Shown: piece after piece, positions 1 through 11,805 of the stretch
How the letters are laid out: each line of letters opens with the position of its first letter
Position numbering within the stretch: the first letter of the stretch is position 1
Assembly (NCBI GenBank): GCA_963680875.1
Contig: OY804585.1
Coordinates: 28,138,186-28,202,185 of the forward strand
From: Bathymodiolus brooksi
Taxonomy: Eukaryota; Mollusca; Bivalvia; Mytilida; Modiolidae
DNA length: 64,000 nt
Direction of reading: 5' to 3'
Program-made: the position numbers and the translations under genes
The notes under the pieces: model-generated
What the model was told of the DNA's origin: nothing
The model's input: the letters and a program-made list of their open reading frames with translations, nothing else
The model's database searches: none

Positions 1-1529
1 ACCAGGATCCCAAATTGTTGTCAGAGAATGGCCCTTATATGACAACGAGCTAATCATTAGTAATATACCATAATTGACCCTGTCGTTGTTTATTATCTGA
101 ACAGAATTATGGAACAATATCTCATCTACATGTGCAGTATGCAAACTGCTATGATGCATTCGTCCACATCTTTGATATCCATTATTTGATATATCACAAG
201 GCATACGATTGTTGCATTGTCTTGATAAATGTCCTATCTTTAAACAACTGAAACATCCGCCATTTTTTCTCAACATATAAATCTTTGTTTGACTATCTAG
301 TTTTGCAAATATACTGCAATCTCCGATTTCATGAGCGTCAGATTTATGATACCAACACTTCATCCTTTCAAAACCTCTGTTATTACTAGAGGATCTATCT
401 TGACGAAATCTGTTAAAACTAGTTCGATTATTTGAATGTGATACCATCTGTGCCACTTGTGTCAACCCTTCAACTACTTGTTTCATCATGTTTTGATTTT
501 CTTGCATTTGCATTTGTAATGTATTTACAATTCCATCCTTCTCGTCGTCCTGGTTAATTGTTGTAATGACGGAATATGCTTTGCCTCTACTATTACCACA
601 TTCTCTCATGTCGTCCTGCATGTATTCAATTGCATTCTTTTCCTCAAGTAATAATTGCAAAAATCATGAAATCCTGTACTAGTTTTCAATTCAAATCTTT
701 GTTTTCGTAATGCCCATTCACGCTTTTGTAATGCCGGAAGCAATTTTTCTATTTGACTAATCATTGTAGCAGTATTCATCTCAGAATCTAATTTCATTCG
801 TTTTAGATCAAGCCAACATGTCTCTACAGTCTCGACCATTGAGATGAATTTCATAGGATCACCTTCTTGAATATTCTTAGGCCCTTTTAATTTGCTCAAA
901 ATATTATCAGCCTGTTTGTCAGGCCTCCCATATTTTAGATCAAGACGTCGAAACATTTCTTCGAAGTCGTTATCCACCCCTTTCACAACCCTTAATGCTT
1001 CACCACTTAAACATTGCTTAAGAGTGTATGAATCACATCCATACGATGGTAGCATGTGTCTTTCATAGTCAACCTTACAAATTGGATATTGTCGTATATT
1101 CCCAGTAAACGTAGGGGCATCTAATTTGTTCACCTTAGAAGTCTCAAATGCTCCCTTTGTTTGACCTTTTTCATTATAATGTGATTTCTTTTCACTTGCC
1201 CTTTCAGCTTTAACTCTTTCCTTCATGTCTTCACACAATGATCTTGATTTACATAGTTCTTTATACATGACGGTTATATCATGGTTCAGCTCATTGACCT
1301 TGGTTTTGTCGTCCTCATTGTCTGATTCAAATGATTCTAGATATGTTTCATGTCTCGCTTCTAATTCTACATATGCTGATTCCAGATCTTGTAATATTTT
1401 ACTAATTACAGCAATATCAATTTGCTCCTGTATCCCTTCTAGTAAACGCCCATAAATTCTATGAAATTTACCTTTTGCAGTACTTCTTTTCTTCTTAGTA
1501 ATCTTCGTGTTTTCTGCATCTTCTGACAT
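1..1529 (-). pseudogene. BEL/Pao retrotransposon gag and protease start (broken, cut by window edge)
   Basis: The 307-residue frame at 606-1529 reads like the gag of BEL/Pao elements (DUF1759). A charged, coiled-coil-like N-terminus is followed by a LDAPTFTG...YERH segment and a RLDLKYGRPDK segment. The frame stops at 606, but a second minus-strand frame continues from about 640 to position 1, so one frameshift lies at about 606-640. The second frame carries a CX2CX4HX4C zinc knuckle (about 205-265), a preceding C/H-rich segment (about 315-365), and at the edge a WDPG motif like the active-site start of the DUF1758-type aspartic protease. RT, RNase H and integrase would lie to the left, outside the window. 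Gag packages element RNA. This copy is inactive unless the frameshift is a sequencing error. No long terminal repeat was identified. Confidence 0.85.
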
Positions 1530-1950
1530 CTTCCCGTGTGTTGAACTGTGTTGGGTATTATGGCAATAAATACTACGTCAAAGGTAATAACTTTAATTTG
1601 GTAATGATGTTTCAACCTGAAATACATGAATAAGAAATATCATGAGTATTGTTGAATAACAATGAACGTACTGTTGAGAACTGAATTGAATTGACTATTG
1701 AAATTAAACAAAAAACATAATGTCAGTAATATTTCAAACTTACACAATGACGGGCAATATGCCATATCCAGTCTAATTATATTTCAGAGTTTGGTTTTCC
1801 GTGGACAGCCGCGTCCAAAACCAATCAACAAAGGAGCTCTATAATACCGGGGAAGGAAACCTATTGCTTGAGGTACATAAGTAATATATGCTCCATATCG
1901 GGAAAATTCCGTCATAAAGTCCAATCAATTATCGATTTCGATACACTCGG
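1530..1950. other. Non-coding leader upstream of the BEL gag; possible 5' LTR region
   Basis: This lies upstream of the minus-strand gag start and ends where segmental duplication copy A begins. A 5' LTR and primer-binding site would be expected here, but I could not find paired LTR ends because only one end of the element is in the window. Confidence 0.3.
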
Positions 1951-2014
1951 TTATATTCTCTATATATTCTCTGGGTTGTCACATAAGATGAAAGTCTAGT
2001 CTCATATCATAACA

Positions 2015-2215
2015 TTTAGAGAAAACCGAATGGATACTCAAGAATGAATAACCCAGATACAAAGGCAACATTCGCCACAAGCCACAGAACAAACACGTAA
2101 AAAAACACAACACAGAAAACTAAAAAAATGTGCAACACTACATCACCCAAGAACCAGAAGTGAACCCAGATGCTTGCGAAGAATAAGCAGCCCCTGTTTC
2201 TCATAAGACATCCGT
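2015..2215 (-). repeat. Dispersed repeat R1 (minus), copy A
   Basis: Member of the abundant R1 family. In its forward sense R1 runs from a GGTTCGTGTTACTC-type start, through TTTTCTGTGTAGTG and GTTTGTCCTTTT, to CCCCTTTGGTATCTTC. The equivalent copy lies at 38865-39065. A divergent forward copy follows at 2430-2600, making a loose head-to-head pair. Confidence 0.6.
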
Positions 2216-2429
2216 CGTGTTACTCAGTTATATAGTCCAGTCCAGGATAAAAATCCTATGTTTTTGACAATGATATACACACATATATTGTTATTAATTT
2301 GTCAGCCATCTTTCAATGTTTTGTGTTGTCTTATTATGTGACTTTACGTTCTGAGTTACGTGTTGTGATGTCCGTTACAATTTCCTCATAAAAACTATGT
2401 TCGGGTCGTCTTTACCACCAGTTGTTTGT

Positions 2430-2600
2430 AGGAGGGCTCATGTCTTCTTTACGTTATTTGTGTTTGTGGTGTCCAACACATACTAGTATTGAGTTGTGTT
2501 TTAACTTTCTTTATCTTCGTCTGGCGTACCATATGTTTCCAGTTTCTCGGGTTTTCCATTTTTGATTGCCCCTTCGGTATTCTCTAACGTTACATACTCA
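2430..2600 (+). repeat. Dispersed repeat R1 (plus), copy A
   Basis: Forward R1-like copy ending in TTGATTGCCCCTTCGG. Its counterpart in copy B is 39280-39440. Confidence 0.55.
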
Positions 2601-2640
2601 GCATGTTGAATTATACAAATGTATAATTCAACATGCTGAG
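2597..2640. repeat. Perfect 21-bp-arm hairpin
   Basis: Two 21-bp arms (CTCAGCATGTTGAATTATAC plus A, and its exact complement) are separated by 2 bases. The copy-B version at 39448-39491 has only a few changes, so the structure predates the duplication. No function is assigned. Confidence 0.8.
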
Positions 2641-3179
2641 ATAGATGGATGTCAAGGATGTTTTTTATAACTTGCAATCAGATGAAATAAATCGTATAGT
2701 CGTCTCAAGAATGCGACAACAATAATATACCAGGCTCAAGCTAGCGACCAATTTCTGGCAACCACTAAACAAGTGACCAACAAGGCGATATGTCTCAAAA
2801 CCAAAAAAAATAAATAAGAGCAAAATGTAATTTCTAGCCACCAACAATAAATATTTTACTCTAATTGCACAATCATCACATTGAATCTACATCTGGGCAT
2901 ACAGGAAATATTTCTGCCCCCCCCCTCCACAATTCAAAGTTGACATTTGACACCCTACTGTGGACCTATGGTGGATACTCTCACACAGACGCTCATGTTT
3001 GTATAAGACAATATATTTTATGTTCTTTTTCCCATGTTCACTCGAACATAAAATATTTCTTCTCTTTACTGGGCTAAATAACGAAGACACAAATATATTT
3101 TGGGATGGCGAGTTTATAAAACAGTCGACCAACTTTAAATAAACACAGCGAAAACAAATAATTTACTTTCATGTAAACC

Positions 3180-3770
3180 GGTATTTTGGCCCCCCTACCC
3201 ATGGTATCTTGACCCCCTTACCCATGGTATATCCACCCCATACCTATGGTGTTGTGACCCCCCTACCCATGGTATATCGACCACCATACCCATGGTATTT
3301 TGACCCCCCTATCCATGGTATTTTGACCCCCTAGCCATGGTATATTGACCCTGCTACCCATGGTATATCGACTACCCTACCCATGGCATATCGACCCCCC
3401 TAACCATGGAATTGTGGCCCCCTCTATCCATGGTATTTTGATCCGCTACCCATGGTATACCGACCCCCTACCCATGGTAATTTGACCTCCCTACCCATGG
3501 TATATCGACCCCCCTAACCATGGTATTTTGACCCCCCTACCCATGGCATATCGACCCCCTACCCATGGTATATTGACCCCTCTCACTATGGTATTTTGAC
3601 CCCCTATCTATCTCTCTATCTCTTCATTAGAAATGAGGGGGGTCAAAATACCATGGGGGTTCAATTTACCATACAGGGGGGTCAGTTTTCAATAAGGGGG
3701 GTCAATATACCATGGATGGAAATTTACCCCGGGGTCAATATACCATGGGTAATCAAATACCATATGACAC
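3180..3770 (+). repeat. Degenerate 22-25-bp CCATGG-centred tandem array, copy A
   Basis: Units are of the type GACCCCCCTACCCATGGTAT. Near 3640-3760 the units appear in reverse complement (GGGGGGTCAAAATACCATGG), so the array can fold on itself. The same array is at 40025-40615 in copy B. It is absent from the inverted E1 copy at 31.7-34.0 kb. Confidence 0.8.
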
Positions 3771-4289
3771 CGGTATATAATTTGGATTTGCCAGCGTTTT
3801 TTCAACCAAAACAAAGTCCTAAGATTCCCCGTTCACATGAAGATATCTCATAAATCTAAAAAAACATTAGAAAAATATAGCAATACGTTTTATAAAAATA
3901 AACAAAATTTAAACCTTGCATGTGCGTGTCACATTTATTTAATAAATAGTATTATTTTGTTTTATCTAGTTATTTTTAAATTGTATATTTATAGGTGCCA
4001 ACCCACTAATTTAATTCACCAATCAGAGCTTAGAACAAAAGTAGTGCCTTTTAAAGAAAAAAATTCCTTTCACTTTGTTGTATTGTGAATAATACTGAAT
4101 GGAATGGAATAATTAAAATTGATAATTAAAGTTAAATATATAAGGATTATATTGAGCCCAAATTTGGTTGCATTTAGTTGTATTTCAATCCTTTAAGGAG
4201 ATTTTGATGCATGACCTATAAACACTGAACTTCCTATATTTAGAGCACATGATATCCCAGAGCATGACATTTCGCTGCAAGACTTTAAC

Positions 4290-5420
4290 ATCAAGTCATT
4301 TAAGGCCATGGCAATACCTTTGATTTAAACCTCAAGTGGGAAAGAACTTTGCCATGCTTCGGCAATTTTTCATGGGATATTTATAGGGCCCCCTCCCTTA
4401 AATCCAAATATCAAAGTTGATATTTGACAATCTACTGTGGGCTTGAGGTGCATAATCCCACCTAGGCACATAAGTCAGTTAAGGACCATGGCAATACCTT
4501 TGATTTCAACCCCAAGTAGGAAAGAACTTTCAGTCTTTCCGCAATTATTCATGGGATATGTATAGGATCCCCCCTAAATCCAAATATCAAAGATGATATT
4601 TGACACCCTGCTGTGGACTTGAGGTGCAGAATCCCACCCATGCACTTAAGACAGTTAAAGACCCGGACAATACCTTTGATTTAAACCCCAAGTGGGAAAG
4701 AACTTTGCCGTCCTTCGGCAAATTTTCATGGGGTATTCATAGGGCTCCGCCCTAAAATCCAAATATCAAAGTTGATATTTGACACCCTGCTGTAGGCTTG
4801 AAGTGTAAAATACCACCAAGGCACATATGTCAGTTAAAGGCCGGGCAATACCTTTGACTTAAACCCCAAGAGGGAAAGAACTTTGCCGGCCTTCGGCAAT
4901 TTTTCTTATGATATTTATAGGGTTCCTCCCCCTAACTCCAAATATCAAAGTTGATTTTTGCACCCTGCTGTGGACTTGAGGTGCACAATCCCACCCATGT
5001 ACTTAAGTCAGTTAAAGGCCCGAGCAATACCTTTGATTTAAACCCGAAGTGGAAAAGAACTTTGCCGTCCTTCGACAATTTTTATGGGATATTTATAGCC
5101 CTCTCCCAAAATCGAAATAACAAAGTTGATATTTGACACCCTGTTGCGGGCTTGAGGTACAGAATCCCATCCAAGCACTTAAGTCAGTTAAAGGCTCGGA
5201 CAATACCTTTGACTTAAGCCCCAAGTGTGAAAAAATTTGCCGTCCTTCGGCAATTTTTCATGGGATATTTATAGCCCCCCCCCCCCTCCTATTTCCAAAT
5301 ATCATAGTTGATATTTGACACCCTGCTGTGGGCTTGAGGTGCAGAATCCCACCCATGTACTTAAGTCAGTTAAAGGCACGGTCAATACCTTTGTTCTACG
5401 CGCCAAGTGGGAAAGAACTT
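4290..5420 (+). repeat. 178-bp satellite array (about 6.3 monomers)
   Basis: Starts of AAATCCAAATATCAAAG-like segments at 4400, 4576, 4755, 4934, 5109 and 5291 give a period of 175-182 bp. Short open frames across it are by-products of the repeat. Confidence 0.9.
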
Positions 5421-5955
5421 AATAATTAAGAGCCATATTCTCACCCCATTTCTTCAGTATTGACTGAATGATGAGGAATATCGCTTACCTGGTATACCAA
5501 CTATAAGGTGGATTGGTAAGACGAACACAGGCGTACCATATATGAATTTCATGTTGAGTAAATATTTTACATACCAAAACGTGAATGTAAATAAACATAA
5601 GAAAATAATTCAGCAGCGCAACACATCAAATTATTAAAAGGACATCATAGATTACCATTAAAGTCGAGCATTAAATCAATTGTGCCAGAAGGTTTCGTGC
5701 TTCGCATGTGATACACACTGTGTTATGCGAAAGTAAAATCCTATAATTTATTATAAGGCTATGAGAAATCGAATAAAGCTACAAGGGGAGAACACCCACA
5801 ATTTATTAGTTAAATGCTACACATTATTCTTCAACCAATTCAAGATTAAATCGAAATGTCAATAAACCTATACAGAAGCAACAATATTCTATAAATAGAG
5901 ACATATTGATTGGCAAACGGCCTTCCAGAGGATTAAGTACAACACGTATACGATA
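5420..5955. other. Non-coding sequence shared by both duplication copies
   Basis: AT-rich, with no coding signal or repeat family recognised. It matches 41755-42288, and the 12.2-kb element of copy B is inserted at its right end. Confidence 0.6.
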
Positions 5956-6039
5956 TATATATGCTGGATTATATACATATATGAAGAGCAAGTCAGTTAT
6001 CATGAATCAGCATGGAGCATTAAACACGTCATTTTCGAC

Positions 6040-6180
6040 AACTTTCTCGTGTTACTCGATATTTGGTTTTATGTGTAATGCTTTGTAGATCGTTGTTTGT
6101 CCTTTTTCTCTTGTCTTTTGTGCTCTCTTTCCTTCTTCGATAAACGGATTCTGTTTACCTCTTTCGTATCTTCAAACTCT
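6040..6180 (+). repeat. Dispersed repeat R1 (plus)
   Basis: Contains TGTAGATCGTTGTTTGTCC and ends in TATCTTCAAACTCTTCTT. The same copy is at 54540-54700. Confidence 0.7.
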
Positions 6181-6204
6181 TCTTCATCAAACGAACATTT
6201 TATG

Positions 6205-6330
6205 TTAATTTTTTCAGCAATCGAACATTTAACGTACACTTATTGCTGCAATGGAACATTTAACGTACACTTATTGCTGCAATGGAACATTTAACGTACA
6301 CTTATTGCTGCAATGGAACATTTTATGCAC
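6205..6330 (+). repeat. 31-bp minisatellite, short form (about 4 units)
   Basis: Units of GCAATGGAACATTTAACGTA plus CACTTATTGCT, immediately after an R1 copy. The orthologous site in copy B (54722-56600) has about 60 units. Confidence 0.95.
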
Positions 6331-6449
6331 AATTATTTCTGTAATCGATATTCAAAAAGTTACACTATATTTAATTTACATCTTAACAACTACTTAATTA
6401 TAAGAGATAATAAATAAAGACATACCTGCATATTATGTCGCTATCGTCA

Positions 6450-6712
6450 TGTGGGGACCTATGTGGCCGTGATCGTATGGTAGTTAGATGTACAACTACC
6501 TGTACAACCAGTGCCTATCACCACTGATGTTGTGAGTTCGAATCTTGTTCAGGGCGAGGTGTACAACATTATGTGATAAAGTTTGTCTGTGACTTGCCGC
6601 AGGTCGGTGGTTTTCTCCGAGTCCTCCAGTTTCCTCCAATAAAACTGACCGCCATGATATAACTGCAATATTGCTAAAAGTGGCGTTAAGCTCCACCAAA
6701 CAAACAAATAAA
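6450..6712 (+). mobile_element. tRNA-derived SINE, family S1 (plus)
   Basis: The head has a box-B-like GAGTTCGAATC. The body has GGTCGGTGGTTTTCTCCGAG and AAACTGACCGCCATGATATA, ending AAAGTGGCGTTAAGC and then a CAAA-rich tail. The same insertion is at 56735-56995, so it predates the duplication. Confidence 0.85.
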
Positions 6713-7375
6713 CATATGTTTATGTGTATGTTAATTTACCATTCTCAATGGCACCATTACGAATATATCATTTATCCTTTGTATATTTCTAGCCCTATGT
6801 TGTTTATATACTTTTTTTCTTGTATTTTTCTAAATATGTTATATGATTAAATGACACTAATTTAACTTGATAAGAATACTGCAATCTGATTGGCTGATCT
6901 GTATGGAGCAACATTGGTTATACATGATAACCTGGATTGGTATTGTGATGTCGCCAACGTATTCATTCACCACAGACAAATTTAAATAGTCCCATGAAAT
7001 AATCGTATTCAAAATAGAGGAATTATTTAATTTTATTGTAAAAAATTAATAATAAGGAATATGTTCAATTATCGAACAGGTTTTACTTTCATAACCTGTT
7101 ATGGGTATGGAAGAGTTTTCGCTTTCCATGACAGCTTCGCGGTTTACTAAGCGTAAACTACCACCAAACGAGGTTATTTCGTAAAACATGTTCCTTGAAT
7201 AAAGAATTTACTATTTACTGTACATGTCATGTGTATGGTAGATTGATGCAAATCCAATGAACCTTCTACATCTAGTTCGACCAAATATTGACCACATTCA
7301 ACAAGTTGAAGATTGTGTTAGAGGTTGTACATAACCATTGAAAAAAGATAAAATATTTACAGATTTTATAAGAAG

Positions 7376-7570
7376 AGATTGAAGATACCAAAGGGATAAT
7401 CAGAATCCGTATATCGAAAAAGAACAGACAACAAAATGGTCAAAAGAAAATAAACAAAATGACAAAGAACGATCTACAAGACATACACATAAAGCTAAAG
7501 ATCGAGTAACACGAACCCCACTAAAGACCGGGGGTGACCTCAGGTGCTCTTTTAGGATTCGATCAAAGAT
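7376..7570 (-). repeat. Dispersed repeat R1 (minus)
   Basis: Contains GATACCAAAGGGATAATCAG and AACACGAACCCCACTAAAGA. The same copy is at 57625-57800. Confidence 0.75.
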
Positions 7571-8370
7571 ACAGTAGCTTTGAATGTTTGAACGATGCAG
7601 CTGCTTTTGACAGCCGGTTACAATGAGATATCGTACGAGGGAAAGCGACTCTTGTCTTTGTTCTGTCTTACCAAGAGGGATACTGACAGACCAGAAATGC
7701 ATGTGTGGTGAATGGCAATCGCAATTACTCGGCCATTCGCGCTACCCTGCAAATAACCTCGTATGTATTAGGCGTATAAATCGCACTACTTTTCACATGT
7801 CAGTTACATGAAAGTTTGATAAAGTCTTATTTTAAGCAATTTTCTATATTTCAATTAAAGTTTTAATTAGTTTTGCATGATTAGATTTTACTTAGTATGT
7901 CTTCCATATTGGATTTTCGTGGACTATATTTGTGTGCGGCTTAACTTAACTTAACTTAACTTCCGGCAAACAATTTAAGAAGAATTTCTAATATGTACGT
8001 ACGAGGTTATTTGCAGGGTAGCGAGAATGGCTGAGTAGTTACGATTGGGTGGACGGCTCATCTAAGACGTAAGTCTGTCTTATTTAGTAAAGGACACTTT
8101 TTCGTTTGCCATTTTATACATCATGACAAGTTGAGCATCTCTACGCCTGTTTTACACCACTCACATTATTATTATTTAATTGTCCCAAGTAAAGACTTGG
8201 ACTTCCAATGTCATATGTCGTGGTCTTTTTATGGTCAATGAATTGAAGTGAGAGGTGGTTGTTCATGTTGGTGATATTGGTGGAATTATTGACTATCACT
8301 GTTCAAACTGTCTTTTCATAAAAGTACCTGAACATTGCAAAAAATAATGTTGAATGGTATCATTTGCTTT
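7570..8370. other. Non-coding stretch of the duplication
   Basis: No gene is supported. It includes a short CTTAA run at 7946-7965. A segment of about 240 bp in copy A (about 7700-8050) is shorter in copy B (near 57960-57985), so one copy has an indel here. Confidence 0.5.
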
Positions 8371-8600
8371 ATTAATATATTGGATTTTCAACTACTTGTG
8401 CAATCGGTGTATATCACAACTAAAGTTGTCAGTTCTAATCCTGATCATATTGAGGTGTACTCGATACAACATTGTGTGATAAAGTTTGTCAGTGACTTAC
8501 GACAGGTCTGTGGTTTTCTCCGGGTACTCCAGTTTCCTCCACCAATAAAGCTGACCAAGACGATATAGCTGAAATATTGTGGAAAGTAGCGTTAATCGCC
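8370..8600 (+). mobile_element. SINE S1 (plus), 5' part weak
   Basis: The body is GTGGTTTTCTCCGGGTACTC, then AGCTGAAATATTGTGGAAAG. Counterpart 58285-58512. Confidence 0.8.
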
Positions 8601-8879
8601 ATACCCCTAACCTAAGTGTGCCATATTTGCAGATAGCAAGTATATAGAAAATACATCATTTAAAAATGTGTCGCATGGTTCTATGGACAACTGTTTTTAT
8701 TGCCAAAAGATAGCTAGGGTATGAAAATATTGCTTTTCCACTGTCCTCATCAACCACTCCTAGAAAGCTGTACCTCATTAGAAACTGCTGCTAATTGTTT
8801 TGCAATTAGCCAGACATTCTTGACCCCTAGTAGTTTGCAGGAAATGTCATGTTTTATTTATGTTATTTGTGTTTGCTGA

Positions 8880-9135
8880 TTTACATAGTTGTGTCCAACA
8901 CGTCTTGACTATTTGAGTAGCATGGCGATGTCTCTAAGAGGCAGGAACTGTGTACCCTTCGCGAGCATTAGGGGTCACCTCCGGGTTTTCGTGTGGTCCG
9001 TGTTACCCATCTTTTTAGTTTTCTGTGCTATGATTTTACTTTTGTTTCTCTTCGTTCTGTGCCTTATCTACAAAATATCCTGTGTCTCTGGATTGTTCAT
9101 TATAGCTTTCCCCTTCGGTTTTATCCAATGTTTAT
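8880..9135 (+). repeat. Dispersed repeat R1 (plus), long copy
   Basis: Carries the GTGTCCAACACGTCTTGACT start, the TTTAGTTTTCTGTGCTATGA middle and the TTTCCCCTTCGGTTTTATCC end. The 100-codon open frame across it is a repeat by-product. Counterpart 58800-59055. Confidence 0.65.
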
Positions 9136-9454
9136 TCACCAAGACTGTACCAAGTCAGAGTCATTACGGTTTTCAGTTTTCCGGTAGTTGACTGATTTTG
9201 TCTGTTTATATACTTATGAGTTTTGACTTTCCCTTTTGGAAGATTGTTCGGAGTTCGGTAATTTTGTTATTACCCTTATTTATTCACCAAACACCAGGTA
9301 ATATTCTGTATGTCCCGTTCTTATTGCGAATTACAAAAGTTGTTGTACCATTCTTCAATCATTTCTGTATATTTTTTGTAATGAATTCTTGAACTTGTTC
9401 TCGTCCTATATATACATGGAACATATTATTTGCGGCTGCATGGATTAGGGTTAT

Positions 9455-9690
9455 GATCCTTAGCGCCACTTTCAACAATATTTCAGTTCTGTCGTGTCGA
9501 TCAGTTTGATTGGTGGAGAACACCGGAGAAAACCACCGACCTGACGCAAGTCACTAACAAACATTATTACATAATATTGTATCGAGTACACGTAATTTGA
9601 CCGGGATTCGAGCTCACAACGTTAGTAGTGATAGGCACTGATTGCACAGATAGTTGTAAACCATATGATCACGACTACGAATGTCCCCTA
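9455..9690 (-). mobile_element. SINE S1 (minus)
   Basis: Reads as the complement of S1: GCGCCACTTTCAACAATATT, GGAGAAAACCACCGACCTGA, and GGATTCGAGCTC (box B). Counterpart 59215-59465. Confidence 0.85.
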
Positions 9691-10289
9691 TTTGCCGCTT
9701 GATGCTAAGCAACAAACAATCAGTCAATATAACGAGGTGTGTATTTCGTTTATCCCGAACAACCAGTGGAGGGCAATATTTGAATTGTCGTACCCCTCGA
9801 CTTAGAAATTATGTCTATAGCAATGGTGTTCTTGCGGGGCTGGAGGTCAATTAAAATGGAGATGCGCAAATATGAGACTGTATATTGATTTTATGTCGTG
9901 AGTTTATTCCAATTTATTTCTTTGTTTTAATATTATTACCAGTATATTATTGCGCACAAGAACTATTTTCGTATCATCATAGAAGAGATGCTAAACACTT
10001 AGAAGCATCTCATCTCAACAAAAGCTTTGGGACTTGCCTTTCAGAACATGGGGTTACATCTCACTTCCTGCGTTTGGTGAATGTTTATAATATCTTATTT
10101 TTTTGTTATGTTTGAGCTCATATAACCAAAGCAAGTTGTTGACAAACACAACTTGGTCTTAGAACGATGCAAGTTAGTGCCTTTTCAATGGAAAATTCCA
10201 TGATTCTTGCACGTTACAGAAAACTTGTAGCAGCTCATAGCGAATAGCGGTTTGTCGGGAGTGGTCGTTCTTGGATCGTTACAAGGGAA

Positions 10290-10455
10290 ACAAGGTTTGG
10301 AGATACCAAAGGGGTAATCAGAAGCTGTGAATTGAAGATTACACAATACAATGGCTCAAACAAGAACAAACAACGATCTACACAACACTATATAGAAATA
10401 AAAAGATCAAACAAAAACAACTCGAATCTCGCTTAAAACCGTGGGTATAATTCGT
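10290..10455 (-). repeat. R1 copy (minus) with the unexpanded minisatellite unit
   Basis: Holds one ancestral unit (AACAACGATCTACACAACAC through AGAAATAAAAAGATC, about 10367-10412). At the orthologous place in copy B this unit has become a 1.75-kb array. Confidence 0.9.
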
Positions 10456-10656
10456 CATGTATTGGAATTATTGCACTTTTGACATTAAACAACAACAAGC
10501 AATCAATCAATCATCTTTAAATTAACATTGACGTGAAACAATATTTCATTACTTCCTTGAAAAATGATATAATTTATTTATAGAATGAGAAGGTAAATAT
10601 ATATAAAAGGATACTGGTGTCATTGTTAACCTACATCACAGCATAGATGTATAAAG

Positions 10657-11260
10657 GAACTTTTATGATATAATTATAAATAGATTTATGGCACATCATA
10701 TGGGAAAAGGGAGATTACAAGAAGCTAACTATTGCTATAAAGTTTAATGTGAAATGGGAGATAACTCTGTTGGTCCTGGACATCTGGGATATAACTGCGC
10801 AGACTCCCAATTGATATGACATCATTGATTTTTCAGTTTGATTAGAAGCAGCTGCTTCTAAAAGTTTGTCAAAGTTTTTAAAGTTAATTTTAAAGTGTTA
10901 CTTTACTACTTATGGAATTTGATATATAGAACTGATAACTTCACTTCTTTGATTACAATCAGAACAATTATTATGTGTACATAGGAGGATTGAAGACTAT
11001 TTTTGTTCAGCTTTATCACATTTGTTACGTAATGATCTGACTGTTTACGATTTGTGTATTTACATATATAGCGGAACTTTTCATGCAGAATTACATCGTT
11101 GGAAATTGTTGATACGGACTAATATTTAATACACAAAGAGATAAATTATTTACTTTTTCCTTTACGAGAGCAAGTAATAAAACATCTACATAACTTGTGT
11201 ACAGTAATTAAAGACCTGCATCATCTCATGAATATTCAGTAAGGAAAATTACTAACAACC
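10657..11260 (+). other. 5' non-coding end of the Ngaro element
   Basis: AT-rich leader without a supported frame. Ngaro-group elements carry split direct repeats, but I could not find a copy of this segment in the 3' end by eye. Confidence 0.5.
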
Positions 11261-11805
11261 ATGTTAGGTGTTCTTGTTTTGGGCAGTTCGCATGTAAACA
11301 GATTCCGAGATTATGTTGATCGGAACGTGCACTTACACAACTTTGCTTTCAGTCACAACTCAGTTGTGCAATTTTACGGCATCGGAGGAGGGAGAATAAA
11401 CAATATTAACCACACTAGTATGTGGGAACAACAAATAACTAATTATATGCCGCATTATCTTGTATTTCATGTTGGTGGCAACGATGTAGATGTCGTGGGG
11501 GCTGTTCCGACGAATTGATTGACACAACAGTAATACGTTTAGTAAATGTTTTGAACACATTGCAAATTAGATACGGGATTCGTTCTGTTATGGCTTTACA
11601 GATTACGCCACGCACGGTCACTCGGCATGTGCTCTGTAATGACTATAATAAAAGAGTCAGACAATTCAATCAACAACTAAAAATGGAACTCCAACGTTTC
11701 AACGTAATTACATATTGGAAAATTCGAGGTGTTATGAATTCTGCCTACAATTTACTAATAGATGGTGTTCATTTTAATGAGGAAGGTTTCATCCGCAGGG
11801 CGTGA
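11261..11805 (+). pseudogene. SGNH/GDSL-type hydrolase ORF of the Ngaro element, frameshifted
   Basis: Two overlapping frames (11261-11518 and 11515-11805) together show the blocks of an SGNH hydrolase. LVLGSSHVNRF holds the nucleophile-type serine (block I). VFHVGGNDV is a GxND block III. LIDGVHFNEEG is the terminal DxxH pair (block V). These enzymes hydrolyse esters or acyl groups, and the role inside retroelements is unknown. A frameshift at about 11515, just after GGNDVD, separates the first two blocks from the third. At about 180 residues it is a normal size for a minimal SGNH domain. From memory, some vertebrate Ngaro elements also carry an SGNH ORF. Its place here, 5' of gag, should be compared with those. 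Confidence 0.8.

Larger units (their letters stand above)
2731..5420 (+). mobile_element. Composite repeat element E1 with internal arrays, copy A
   Basis: Starts at CCAGGCTCAAGCTAGCGACC. It contains a non-coding 'head', a CCATGG-rich tandem array (3180-3770), a middle part (3780-4290) and a 178-bp satellite (4290-5420). An independent inverted copy at 31690-33990 shares the same left junction but not the flank, which places the element start near 2731. No transposase-like frame is visible. The class is unknown. Confidence 0.55.
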
